Below the pieces are notes generated by a model that worked only from the letters and a program-made list of their open reading frames with translations, had not been told where the DNA came from and did no database searches. From positions 1-36,962 of the forward strand of contig CAJFNB010000009.1 in the NCBI GenBank assembly GCA_904393845.1: a stretch of 36,962 nucleotides of DNA. Direction: 5' to 3'. This document shows, piece by piece, positions 17,441-24,258 of the stretch. The stretch comes from Alloclostridium intestinigallinarum (lineage in GTDB: Bacteria > Bacillota > Clostridia > Christensenellales > UBA3700). Made by a program: the position numbers and the translations under genes. How positions within the stretch are numbered: position 1 is the first letter of the stretch; each line of letters opens with the position of its first letter.

Positions 17441-17926
17441 ATGAAAGCAAAACTATCCGCAGTTGCGGCCATATGCGTTTTAATTGCGGCATTTTTATGC
17501 TGCTGTGTGCCCGAAGGCGAAATTCCGTCCGGAAACGGACAGGAAGAAACTCCGGCGGAAGAAGAAAACGGAGAGATATGCGAAATGAAAATTACTATTA
17601 ACGGCATACAATTTACGGCAACGCTCGAAAGCGGCGCGGCGGCGCAGGCTTTTGCGCGACTTCTGCCGCTTGAAATAAGCATGAACGAGCTGAACGGCAA
17701 CGAAAAATACTTTTATCTGGACGGGTCTCTTCCGCAAAACGCCGAACGGGTTGGCAGAATAGAAGCAGGCGACATTATGCTTTGGGGCGACGACTGCATA
17801 GTGGTATTTTACGAAAGCTTTAATACTTCATACCGCTATACGCGCCTGGGAAAAGTAATCAATGCCGAAAATCTTGCGCACGCCGCCGGCGCGGGAACGG
17901 CGCGCGTGACGTTCGGGAGGGAGTGA
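17441..17926 (+). CDS. Lipoprotein with cyclophilin-like fold domain
   Basis: 161 residues from the start chosen here. Residues 1-20 are a signal peptide (MKAKLSAVAAICVLIAAFL) running into C-C-C, which fits a lipobox with lipidation at one of these cysteines. A low-complexity Glu-rich linker follows. From about residue 47 is a cyclophilin-like domain of the small bacterial type (TINGIQFTATLESGAAAQAFARLLP, MNELNGNEKYFYL, GDIMLWGDDCIVVFY, YTRLGKV). This family lacks proven prolyl-isomerase activity. It is probably anchored outside the membrane. Its stop lies 12 bases from that of the convergent TIR-methyltransferase gene. Confidence 0.85.
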   Translation: MKAKLSAVAAICVLIAAFLCCCVPEGEIPSGNGQEETPAEEENGEICEMKITINGIQFTATLESGAAAQAFARLLPLEISMNELNGNEKYFYLDGSLPQNAERVGRIEAGDIMLWGDDCIVVFYESFNTSYRYTRLGKVINAENLAHAAGAGTARVTFGRE

Positions 17927-17938
17927 CGAGGCGAATTT

Positions 17939-19228
17939 TTACTTCTGCGCTATAAAGAAGAGAAATCCGAGCTGTATGAAAATTTTCCCTTCGTCATACT
18001 CTTTTTTGTAATAGTCGTATTCTTTTTCGTACTCTTCAAGCATCTTCCCCGTCTTTACCGCGTTGCGGAACATATTTTCCTGCGCGGCAAGCCAAAGATG
18101 ATAGTTGAAATAAATATCCCACAGCGCGGTGCGCTTTTCCTGCGTAAGTCCCGCGTCGCTGACGCCGCACTTTACCAAAGATACGTGCTTGTATCCCGCG
18201 GCGGAAAGGTATGACGGAATTTTTCTTCCGCAACATCTGTCGCCGCTTTCTTCCGAATCCGCCCAAATGGCGAACGCCCTGTCGAAAAACTTGGAATACG
18301 GATATACGAGATTTGCGCCGTCGTCCTCGTCCTGTATGAAAATACTGCCCGATTTTTTCAAATAACGCCGCAAAACGCGCAAAAGCGAAACGGGGTCGGA
18401 AAGATGAAGCAGGACGGCGGATATATGAATCAGGTCAAAGCCCGCAATATCCTTATCGTCGAGATAGTCTTCCAAAACGTCGTCGAATTTGTCGCTTGTA
18501 ATATCGCATGTGATAAAGCTATTGCGCTCACCGCCGTAATTTACGCGCGCCTTTTCGATTTGCGCTTCATCAATGTCCACGCCCAAAAGCCCCGCATAGG
18601 GCAAACCTTCCAGCCTGAGAGATATATTGTCGCCCGCCGCACAACCCACGTCGAGAATGTAAAAGTCGGGTTTTACGGTCTTTTCGAAAAATTCCCGCGA
18701 AAAGTCGCGCAATATCTCGTTTTGTGCGCGCAACCGCTTTTCTTCGCTTTCGCTCGAATGATAAAGACTGCGGTGCAACGCCTTTGAAGCGGGCTCGAAA
18801 TCGGCTTGATCGAAAATTTTCGCCACGAGCGAATCCGCCGATTCCATGCGCGTACCGCATATAACGTTCAGTCTGCCCAGATAAAAACGTATTTTCTTAT
18901 AGACGGAATCGGATATTTCGGGGTGCTCCCCGTCGATTATCACTGGAACTATCTTGTATTCCTCGTGTTCGCCGCGCCACTCGACGGCGTGGTTGACTTC
19001 GTTAAGTACAAAATACGAATTTGCGGAGTGGGCGCTGATAAATATGATAAACGCCTTTGAATTTTCTATGCCTTCCATTATGGCGTCCACAAATTCGGCT
19101 TTGGAGTCTTTTTCCTGAAACCAGCATTTCGCGCCGTAGTCCTTTTCCATGACTTCTATGGTTGGTGAAACCTTTTCAATATCGGCGTTCGAATAGCTTA
19201 TAAAAAAATCGTATTCCCGTTCACCCAT
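17939..19228 (-). CDS. TIR domain fused to a class I SAM methyltransferase
   Basis: 429 residues from the chosen start. Residues 4-125 are a TIR domain: YDFFISYSNADIEKV, then FIIFISAHSANSYFVLNEVNHAVEW, with E77 in the place of the catalytic NADase glutamate. Residues 187-330 are a Rossmann methyltransferase: motif I ILDVGCAAGDN (191-201), GVDID (216-220) for SAM, and FDLIHISAVLLHL. The last 80 residues are helical. TIR domains of this type commonly cleave NAD or make cyclic-ADP-ribose-like signals in immunity; the methyltransferase substrate is unknown. The start at 19228 has CGGAG upstream and a promoter at 19260-19288; an upstream in-frame ATG at 19288 falls inside the -35 box. I know no characterised system with this fusion. 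Confidence 0.88.
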   Translation of the reverse strand: MGEREYDFFISYSNADIEKVSPTIEVMEKDYGAKCWFQEKDSKAEFVDAIMEGIENSKAFIIFISAHSANSYFVLNEVNHAVEWRGEHEEYKIVPVIIDGEHPEISDSVYKKIRFYLGRLNVICGTRMESADSLVAKIFDQADFEPASKALHRSLYHSSESEEKRLRAQNEILRDFSREFFEKTVKPDFYILDVGCAAGDNISLRLEGLPYAGLLGVDIDEAQIEKARVNYGGERNSFITCDITSDKFDDVLEDYLDDKDIAGFDLIHISAVLLHLSDPVSLLRVLRRYLKKSGSIFIQDEDDGANLVYPYSKFFDRAFAIWADSEESGDRCCGRKIPSYLSAAGYKHVSLVKCGVSDAGLTQEKRTALWDIYFNYHLWLAAQENMFRNAVKTGKMLEEYEKEYDYYKKEYDEGKIFIQLGFLFFIAQK

Positions 19229-19259
19229 AATTTTCTCCGAACAATCTTTATTCGATTGA

Positions 19260-19288
19260 ATTATAGCAGTTTTTACCGCTTTATGCAA
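19260..19288 (-). promoter_or_regulatory. Promoter of the TIR-methyltransferase gene
   Basis: Minus strand: TTGCAT (19283-19288), 17 bases, TATAAT (19260-19265). The leader is about 25 bases with the CGGAG ribosome site. Confidence 0.75.
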
Positions 19289-19356
19289 TATGTGTCCGGT
19301 AAATTATATAAAGATTCCGTGCGTATCCCTTCCTGCGCGCTTTTTCCTTATATGCC

Positions 19357-19446
19357 GCGGAAAAAATTTTTTCCGCCCCTGCCTGCGGTTTTTCCTTTTT
19401 TCAGCGTATCAGCCCGCGGAGGTTTTTCCGCCCCTGCCCGCTGTTT
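19357..19446. repeat. 20-bp palindrome and 24-bp imperfect direct repeats
   Basis: A perfect palindrome GCGG-A6-T6-CCGC occupies 19357-19376. Overlapping it, 19368-19391 repeats at 19423-19446 with 22 of 24 bases equal. The second copy is inside the 3' end of the GNAT-Nudix gene. The T-rich palindrome may terminate that gene, which ends at 19401. Confidence 0.6.
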
Positions 19447-20342
19447 CCGGAATAAACGCCGCCGCGCAGAAGCAGGTATTTGCGGACGCGCATCAAAAGC
19501 GGCGTTTTACTGCGAAGTACGTTTTGCCGCGCCGTCCACCTGAACGCGGTGTATTTCCCGCGCGGAAGGAGTATATCGCCCCTGCCGCAGTCCGCAATGA
19601 AAAGATACTGCATCGCCACCGTATCTTCCGTAACTTCCCTGCCCAGCAGAAAAAGTTCTCCCGTAAGCCCCGTGCTTTCGCGCAGTATCCGCGCGGCGCA
19701 GTCTTCCGCCCTTTCTCCCGGCTTTGCGCCGCCGCCCGCGGTACATTCGTACGCGCCGGCATATCTTCTTCCCGCCGCGCGCTTCATAAGCAGATATTCC
19801 CCGTCCCTGCGCTTTACCGCCACGCGGCATTCCAGCCCGTATTTCCCCTCTCCGCACGGCTCGCCCGCCGCGTCGTATCCGCCAAAAACGGGAAGAATGC
19901 TTTTCTTTCTCTCTTCCGTCACGGCGGCGACGGTATCCCCCTGCAACACCTTCTTTCTGCGGACAAGAAAATAGCCGCGCCGCCTGTAAAAACCGTCGGG
20001 CAGACGGGTAACCAGGGTAAATTCCTCGCACCCGGCCGCGGCAAGTTCCTTTTCCGCCGCTTCGAGCAACGCTCCGCCCATTCCCCTTCCCCTGTAATAG
20101 GGCGAAACGAACAGATTTTCCGCGCCTTTCTCCGTAAGGGTGATTGCCGCGACCGCCTCTCCGCACTCTCTGATAATCCGCACGCGTCCGCTGCGGCAGG
20201 CGCGCTCGATTCTTGCCGGATTTATCTCCTTCCCCGCTCCGCCCGAAAGAGGGGAAAAGCCCGCCTCCGTCAGACAGGCGTAAGCGAGATTGAATATGCC
20301 GAAAGCGTCGTCCGCCGCCGCGGTTTCTATTTTATACGCCAC
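19401..20342 (-). CDS. GNAT acetyltransferase-Nudix hydrolase fusion
   Basis: 313 residues using a GTG start at 20342. GTG is chosen because ACGGAGGAGG lies eight bases upstream and homology-like sequence (AYKIETAAADDAFGIFNLA) begins there; the frame upstream is open but not protein-like. Residues 1-135 are a GNAT domain with the acetyl-CoA loop RGRGMGG (84-90). Residues 150-300 are a Nudix domain with the box from G204 to L226. In the GX5EX7REUXEEXGU consensus, G, first E, R, middle E and final G are present, but two glutamates are I219 and S223. Metal binding and hydrolysis may be altered or lost. The substrate is unknown. Confidence 0.82.
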   Translation of the reverse strand: MAYKIETAAADDAFGIFNLAYACLTEAGFSPLSGGAGKEINPARIERACRSGRVRIIRECGEAVAAITLTEKGAENLFVSPYYRGRGMGGALLEAAEKELAAAGCEEFTLVTRLPDGFYRRRGYFLVRRKKVLQGDTVAAVTEERKKSILPVFGGYDAAGEPCGEGKYGLECRVAVKRRDGEYLLMKRAAGRRYAGAYECTAGGGAKPGERAEDCAARILRESTGLTGELFLLGREVTEDTVAMQYLFIADCGRGDILLPRGKYTAFRWTARQNVLRSKTPLLMRVRKYLLLRGGVYSGNSGQGRKNLRGLIR

Positions 20343-20449
20343 AATTTCTTCCTCCTCCGTAAAACGCGCTCTTTTTGCGCTCCCGTATAAATTATACCGC
20401 GCACATACGCTTTTTTTCGCGCGGTACTGCAATTCCGCCCGATATTTTA

Positions 20450-20478
20450 TTGAAAATGCCGCGCGATCATTGTAAAAT
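20450..20478 (+). promoter_or_regulatory. Promoter ahead of a possible leaderless small ORF
   Basis: TTGAAA (20450-20455), 17 bases, TAAAAT (20473-20478), six bases, ATG at 20485. The geometry is the same as for the leaderless genes at 1226 and 17441. On the other strand, a -10 box for the GNAT-Nudix gene is at 20391-20396. Confidence 0.5.
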
Positions 20479-20484
20479 ATAACT

Positions 20485-20577
20485 ATGCTGTTTGCGCGGC
20501 GGACGGAATATCGCAAATGCGGCGCGGTCCGCGCTTGCGGACGCGGCGAAAAAGCCCCGTTTAAGCATTACTCTTGA
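20485..20577 (+). CDS. Possible leaderless 30-residue basic peptide
   Basis: A 30-codon frame beginning MLFARRTEYRKCG and ending KHYS. It has ten basic residues (R, K, H) and two cysteines. Its stop lies in the -35 box of the next gene's promoter. The only evidence is promoter geometry. It might be a leader peptide, a small protein, or chance. Confidence 0.3.
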   Translation: MLFARRTEYRKCGAVRACGRGEKAPFKHYS

Positions 20578-20602
20578 AAAGGGCGCGCGTATCCGATATA
20601 AT
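20574..20602 (+). promoter_or_regulatory. Promoter of the DUF4838-type lipoprotein gene
   Basis: TTGAAA (20574-20579), 17 bases, TATAAT (20597-20602). Transcription should start near 20609, at the AGGAG that serves the ATG at 20620. The ATG at 20605 is therefore not usable. Confidence 0.7.
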
Positions 20603-20619
20603 ATATGCAGGAGAAACTT

Positions 20620-22656
20620 ATGAGAAAATTCGTTATACTTATCTGCGCGGCGCTCGCGGTCTGTACGCTGGCGGGAATACTTGCCGGGTGCACGCAAAAC
20701 GCCGCGAACACAATGGACGTTTCCTCCGCCGCGAAATACGACGAAGCGGAGTTTATCGCAGGGCTGCGGGAGGTCAAGGACATAGCCCTTGCCGCGGACG
20801 GCGAAAGCGGATACGTAATAGTTTTGGAAACGGACAACGCAGGTCTTGCGTCGGACGCGGTTTTCCTGCGCGATACCCTGCGGCAGATGACGGGCGCGGA
20901 AGAGTCCTTCGAAGTGCTCGCCCCGTCTGACGTCCGAAGCGACGATAAATACATCTGCCTTGGCGAAAACGCGCTTTCCGCCGCGGATACTTCGGGGGCG
21001 AAAGACGACGGCTATATAATCAGAAGCATCGGGGAAAACATATATATTTCGGGCAATTACGCCCTTAACCGTGATATAGCTGACGACGGTACGGCGAACG
21101 GCATTTACTCTTTTCTGGAAGACTACCTGGGCTGTATGTTCGTGCGCGACGACTTTTCTTATATCCCCGAAAGTTCCACCGTGTGGCTGGACGAACTCGA
21201 CGTAACTTCCAACCCCGATTTCGTATGGCGCAGGATATACCAGTACGAAGTGGGACAAAACGACTGGTCGAGAAGGATAAAGAGCAACGGCACGGGCGAA
21301 AGACTGGACGACGTGGGCAACGACGCCAACCGCTATTGGGGAACGTGGTGCCACTCCTCCTTCCACTTTGTGGATCCCGATATTTACTTTGACGAGCACC
21401 CCGAATATTACGCAGTAATAGGCGGCGAACGCAGGTGCGGGGCGTACGGAGATATGCAGCCGCAGCTGTGTCTTTCCGCGTTCGTGACGACGGACGGCGA
21501 TAAAAAACCCGCCTACGACATAATCAAAGACAAGCTGGCGGAAGATATAGCCGCCCACCCCGAAGTCCTTTACTGGGATTTTTCCATAAACGACGGGTGG
21601 CACCCCTGCGAATGCGAAGAATGCGCGGCGGCGTATGAAAAATACGGCTCGCACGCGGGACTGCTGCTTCTCCTTATCAACAATCTGGCAAAAGACTTCC
21701 CGGACAAGTACATAAGCACGCTGGCTTACCAGCATATGCGCATACTGCCGCAGGGCATAAAGTGCGAATCCAACGTGAACATAGTCATTGCCCCCATACA
21801 GACTTCCCAGCTGTATTCCTACAAATGGGGAGCCAACGATTCCTCCGCCGAAGGAAAGAGGATAATAGAAGAGTGGGCGCAGGTGTGCGACAACATCTTC
21901 ATATGGGACTACACCGTTAATTTCAGCCACCTGCTCCTGCCCTATCCCAACCTTTCCGTGCAAAAGGACAATCTGGAATTTTACCTGGATAACAACGTGC
22001 GCAGGGTGTTCCACCAGGGCAGCCGCGAACAGGGGGACGAAATGGCGTGCCTGAGAAGTTACGTTCTGGCGAAACAGCTGTGGGACGTCGATACGGACGT
22101 GAACGCGCTTCTTTCCAAATACATAACCGTAACATACGGCGACGCCGCCCCTTATATAGCGGAATACGTCGACCTTATGCACGAAAAAGTCGCCGCGGCG
22201 GAAGACCTCGACCTGTACGACAGTCCCTCCGCGCACGCCTTCGATTATCTGAGTACGGGCAGCATATCGAAATACCAAAGCCTTATGGAATCCGCCCTTC
22301 AGGCGGTTGAAGGCGACGAAACACTTACGCGCAGAGTGGAAGAGATAGCCGTTAACGTGGATTATGCCAAAATGTACGAACTTTCCCTGGACGTTGTCGG
22401 CAAGCAGGAGGCGTTTGAAAGATTTACCGAACGCGTCTACGAGCAGGAAATAGCGCGTATGCACGAAATAAACGGCTTTACCGACGAATTTATAAATACC
22501 GAATATCCGCAGTACCTCGGCAGACAGAAAACGTATCTGGCGCTTGCCGTAGTGATTCCCGTTATGGTTGCAAGCGCGATAGCGGCGGTATGCGTTGTCG
22601 CGGTTAAAAGGAAGAGGAACAAAACCGGCAGACAGTCGGACAAGGACGAACAATAA
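20620..22656 (+). CDS. DUF4838-like glycoside-hydrolase-type lipoprotein
   Basis: 678 residues from the chosen start. A lipoprotein signal ends in the lipobox LAGC (about residues 19-22). The next 150 residues look like the alpha/beta domain found before GH20/GH84-type catalytic barrels (TDNAGLASDAVFLRDTLRQMTG, then GIYSFLEDYLGCMFVRDD). The large middle part has the marks of a DUF4838 barrel: YWGTWCHSSFHFVDP, HPEYYAVIGG, YWDFSINDGWHPCECEEC. A C-terminal membrane helix (LAVVIPVMVASAIAAVCVVAV) and a KRKRN tail follow, so the protein is anchored at both ends. Probable role: attack on complex glycans outside the cell. AGGAG supports the start. mgsA follows 24 bases later. Confidence 0.8.
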   Translation: MRKFVILICAALAVCTLAGILAGCTQNAANTMDVSSAAKYDEAEFIAGLREVKDIALAADGESGYVIVLETDNAGLASDAVFLRDTLRQMTGAEESFEVLAPSDVRSDDKYICLGENALSAADTSGAKDDGYIIRSIGENIYISGNYALNRDIADDGTANGIYSFLEDYLGCMFVRDDFSYIPESSTVWLDELDVTSNPDFVWRRIYQYEVGQNDWSRRIKSNGTGERLDDVGNDANRYWGTWCHSSFHFVDPDIYFDEHPEYYAVIGGERRCGAYGDMQPQLCLSAFVTTDGDKKPAYDIIKDKLAEDIAAHPEVLYWDFSINDGWHPCECEECAAAYEKYGSHAGLLLLLINNLAKDFPDKYISTLAYQHMRILPQGIKCESNVNIVIAPIQTSQLYSYKWGANDSSAEGKRIIEEWAQVCDNIFIWDYTVNFSHLLLPYPNLSVQKDNLEFYLDNNVRRVFHQGSREQGDEMACLRSYVLAKQLWDVDTDVNALLSKYITVTYGDAAPYIAEYVDLMHEKVAAAEDLDLYDSPSAHAFDYLSTGSISKYQSLMESALQAVEGDETLTRRVEEIAVNVDYAKMYELSLDVVGKQEAFERFTERVYEQEIARMHEINGFTDEFINTEYPQYLGRQKTYLALAVVIPVMVASAIAAVCVVAVKRKRNKTGRQSDKDEQ

Positions 22657-22680
22657 ATAAGATACGAGCGAGGCAGAACT

Positions 22681-23073
22681 ATGAAAACACAGATGACCGT
22701 TGCGCTTGTGGCGCACGACAACAAAAAACACGAGATGATACAGTGGGCGCTGAACAACAAAGAGCCGCTTTCGAAATTCAGACTGTGCGGTACGGGAACC
22801 ACCGCCAAACTGGTGGCGGACGCCACGGGGCTGGAAGTAAAGCGTTATCTTTCCGGTCCGCTGGGAGGCGACCAGCAGATAGGCGCGAAAGTGGCGGAAG
22901 GCAAGATAGATATGGTGATATTTTTCTGGGATCCCCTGCAGATGCAGCCGCACGACCCCGACGTAAAGGCGCTGCTGCGCATTGCGGCGCTGTACGACAT
23001 TCCCATAGCCACCAATAAGCGCACGGCGGATTACTTTATAGGCGCGATAACGGGACAGATCCCGCAAAAATAG
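22681..23073 (+). CDS. mgsA: Methylglyoxal synthase
   Basis: 130 residues. The E. coli active-site residues D71, H98 and D101 align at a constant offset of seven with D64 (GPLGGDQQIG), H91 and D94 (QMQPHDPDVK). CGTGTTAKL forms the phosphate-binding loop. The enzyme converts dihydroxyacetone phosphate to methylglyoxal and phosphate when phosphate is short or sugar phosphates build up. It is 24 bases after the glycan-active lipoprotein gene and may be co-transcribed with it. The stop codon is four bases before the MITE-like repeat. Confidence 0.96.
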   Translation: MKTQMTVALVAHDNKKHEMIQWALNNKEPLSKFRLCGTGTTAKLVADATGLEVKRYLSGPLGGDQQIGAKVAEGKIDMVIFFWDPLQMQPHDPDVKALLRIAALYDIPIATNKRTADYFIGAITGQIPQK

Positions 23074-23077
23074 CCGT

Positions 23078-23292
23078 TATCCGTAGCGAACCTCAGTAGA
23101 ACACTTTAATCGTACTGCTTTCGGCATATTTGCACAATCTGTCGACTTATTGTAGGTTACTACAATTGCGCGCCATCTCGCACAAATCTGCTCAAAACCA
23201 GTTACGCTGAAAGCAAGCATTTTACAACCCAACATATACACATATTTTATGTTTTTCAGTAAAATGTGTTCTGCTGGGGTTCACTACGGATA
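23078..23292. repeat. MITE-like element with terminal inverted repeats
   Basis: A 215-base element. Its ends are inverted repeats: the left begins TATCCGTAGCGAACCTCAG, and the right, reversed, TATCCGTAGTGAACCCCAG. Over the first 27 bases they differ only at three C/T positions. The left 95 bases match, inverted, the copy at 1-95. Ends of the form TA-TCCGTAG...CTACGGA-TA suggest insertion at a TA site, as for IS630/Tc1-type transposons. An inner hairpin TTGTAG-GTTA-CTACAA is conserved. There is no coding capacity. The right end supplies the stop codon of the tandem-TIR gene. Confidence 0.85.
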
Positions 23293-24102
23293 CCCTAGAA
23301 AATAATCCCCAAACAGGGAAAGACTTTTATTCATAAGAGTAACGATTGCCGCGTCAATGTCGGAGCAGTCCACAGGAACGATATTATAATCACGAATATA
23401 TAACGGTAAGGCGGCAATCGGTATTTCTTTTGTATCCCCCTCTTTGCGGTTATACAGCCAGGCGATAATTTTCTTTCCCGGTCTTTTGATTATCTCCTTC
23501 ACCTCCGTTTCGCAATATTTCGAACGCAGGGAATCGGACGATATAAGACAGACGGACAAGCCGTCCTCTTCCGCCGCGCGATTGAGAGCCGTTTCAATAC
23601 TTTGATAAAAATTGACGGCATAAGCGTCTTCTGCGCCATAAAGAAGCACCTTTATTCCGTATTTTTCAAAAGCGCGGATAAGTTTTTCCGCTAACTGCCT
23701 GTCCACTAACGAATAGCTTACAAATACCCTATTTAGTTTTTTGAGATCTTTCACGCAGGTGTCGAGTTTTACCGCAACGTCCCCCTGCGGCACTCCTTTT
23801 ATCTTGTCGAGGTCTATTTCAAGACAGTTCTTCTTGCCCGTGCTTTTAATATATTCCAATTCTGTCTTCACCCAATTTGATTTTTCGGCGTTGCGCGACC
23901 TGCAATATAAAAACCACAATCTGGCATCTATCTCGCGTTTAATCAAGTCCTCAATCTCGTTATCGTCGGTAACTGATTTCAGAAAAAACAGGATAGGTTC
24001 GGCGCCCCTGTCTTCAAGGTAATTGCGCACTAAGCGCACCTTGTTTATGTCCTTGTGCGAATGTGAAACGAATATATATACCTTTTCGTCTTTGTCTTCC
24101 AT
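23284..24102 (-). CDS. Protein of two tandem TIR domains
   Basis: 272 residues. TIR 1 covers about 7-115: VYIFVSHSHKDINKVRLV, then S75-x-W-x3-E81 as the probable catalytic glutamate. TIR 2 covers about 124-250: RVFVSYSLVDRQLAEKLI, then S194-x-Y-C-x2-E200. No sensor, membrane or effector domain is present. TIR pairs may dimerise in cis to form an NADase or signal-making site. The base composition is AT-richer than the neighbours. Promoter TTGAGC-17-TATAAT ends six bases before the ATG, so the mRNA is leaderless. The last two codons and the TAG stop lie in the MITE-like element, so the original C-terminus may have been longer. Confidence 0.88.
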   Translation of the reverse strand: MEDKDEKVYIFVSHSHKDINKVRLVRNYLEDRGAEPILFFLKSVTDDNEIEDLIKREIDARLWFLYCRSRNAEKSNWVKTELEYIKSTGKKNCLEIDLDKIKGVPQGDVAVKLDTCVKDLKKLNRVFVSYSLVDRQLAEKLIRAFEKYGIKVLLYGAEDAYAVNFYQSIETALNRAAEEDGLSVCLISSDSLRSKYCETEVKEIIKRPGKKIIAWLYNRKEGDTKEIPIAALPLYIRDYNIVPVDCSDIDAAIVTLMNKSLSLFGDYFLGYP

Positions 24103-24108
24103 GTCTAT

Positions 24109-24137
24109 ATTATACTATTTTTTTTCGCGTTGCTCAA
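24109..24137 (-). promoter_or_regulatory. Promoter of the tandem-TIR gene (leaderless)
   Basis: Minus strand: TTGAGC (24132-24137), 17 bases, TATAAT (24109-24114), six bases, ATG at 24102. No Shine-Dalgarno sequence. Confidence 0.7.
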
Positions 24138-24213
24138 TATTCCGCGAAAAATGTCCGCTTTTCCGAAAAGCGTCGTGCCGCCGCACCACGATTATACTTC
24201 GAAGTAAGCAAAA

Positions 24214-24236
24214 CGGGAGAGGCAACGCCCCTCCCG
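24214..24236 (-). terminator. Terminator of the flavin-reductase-like gene
   Basis: A hairpin CGGGAG-x-GGC / GCC-x-CTCCCG with a 3-base loop. On the minus strand it is followed by TTTTGCTT. Confidence 0.7.
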
Positions 24237-24258
24237 CCGGCAGATTTCCGCCTGCTCT

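Noticed and set aside
19229..19288. Upstream ATG giving the TIR-methyltransferase 20 more residues.
   Set aside because: That ATG is inside the -35 box; CGGAG and the TIR start support 19228.
20343..20516. 58 extra N-terminal residues for the GNAT-Nudix protein.
   Set aside because: The extension is not protein-like, spans the -10 region, and a GTG with a strong ribosome site begins the conserved sequence at 20342.
20467..23067. Open frame of 866 codons on the minus strand opposite the DUF4838-type gene and mgsA.
   Set aside because: Same antisense effect. The plus strand has signal peptide, domain motifs and MgsA active-site residues.
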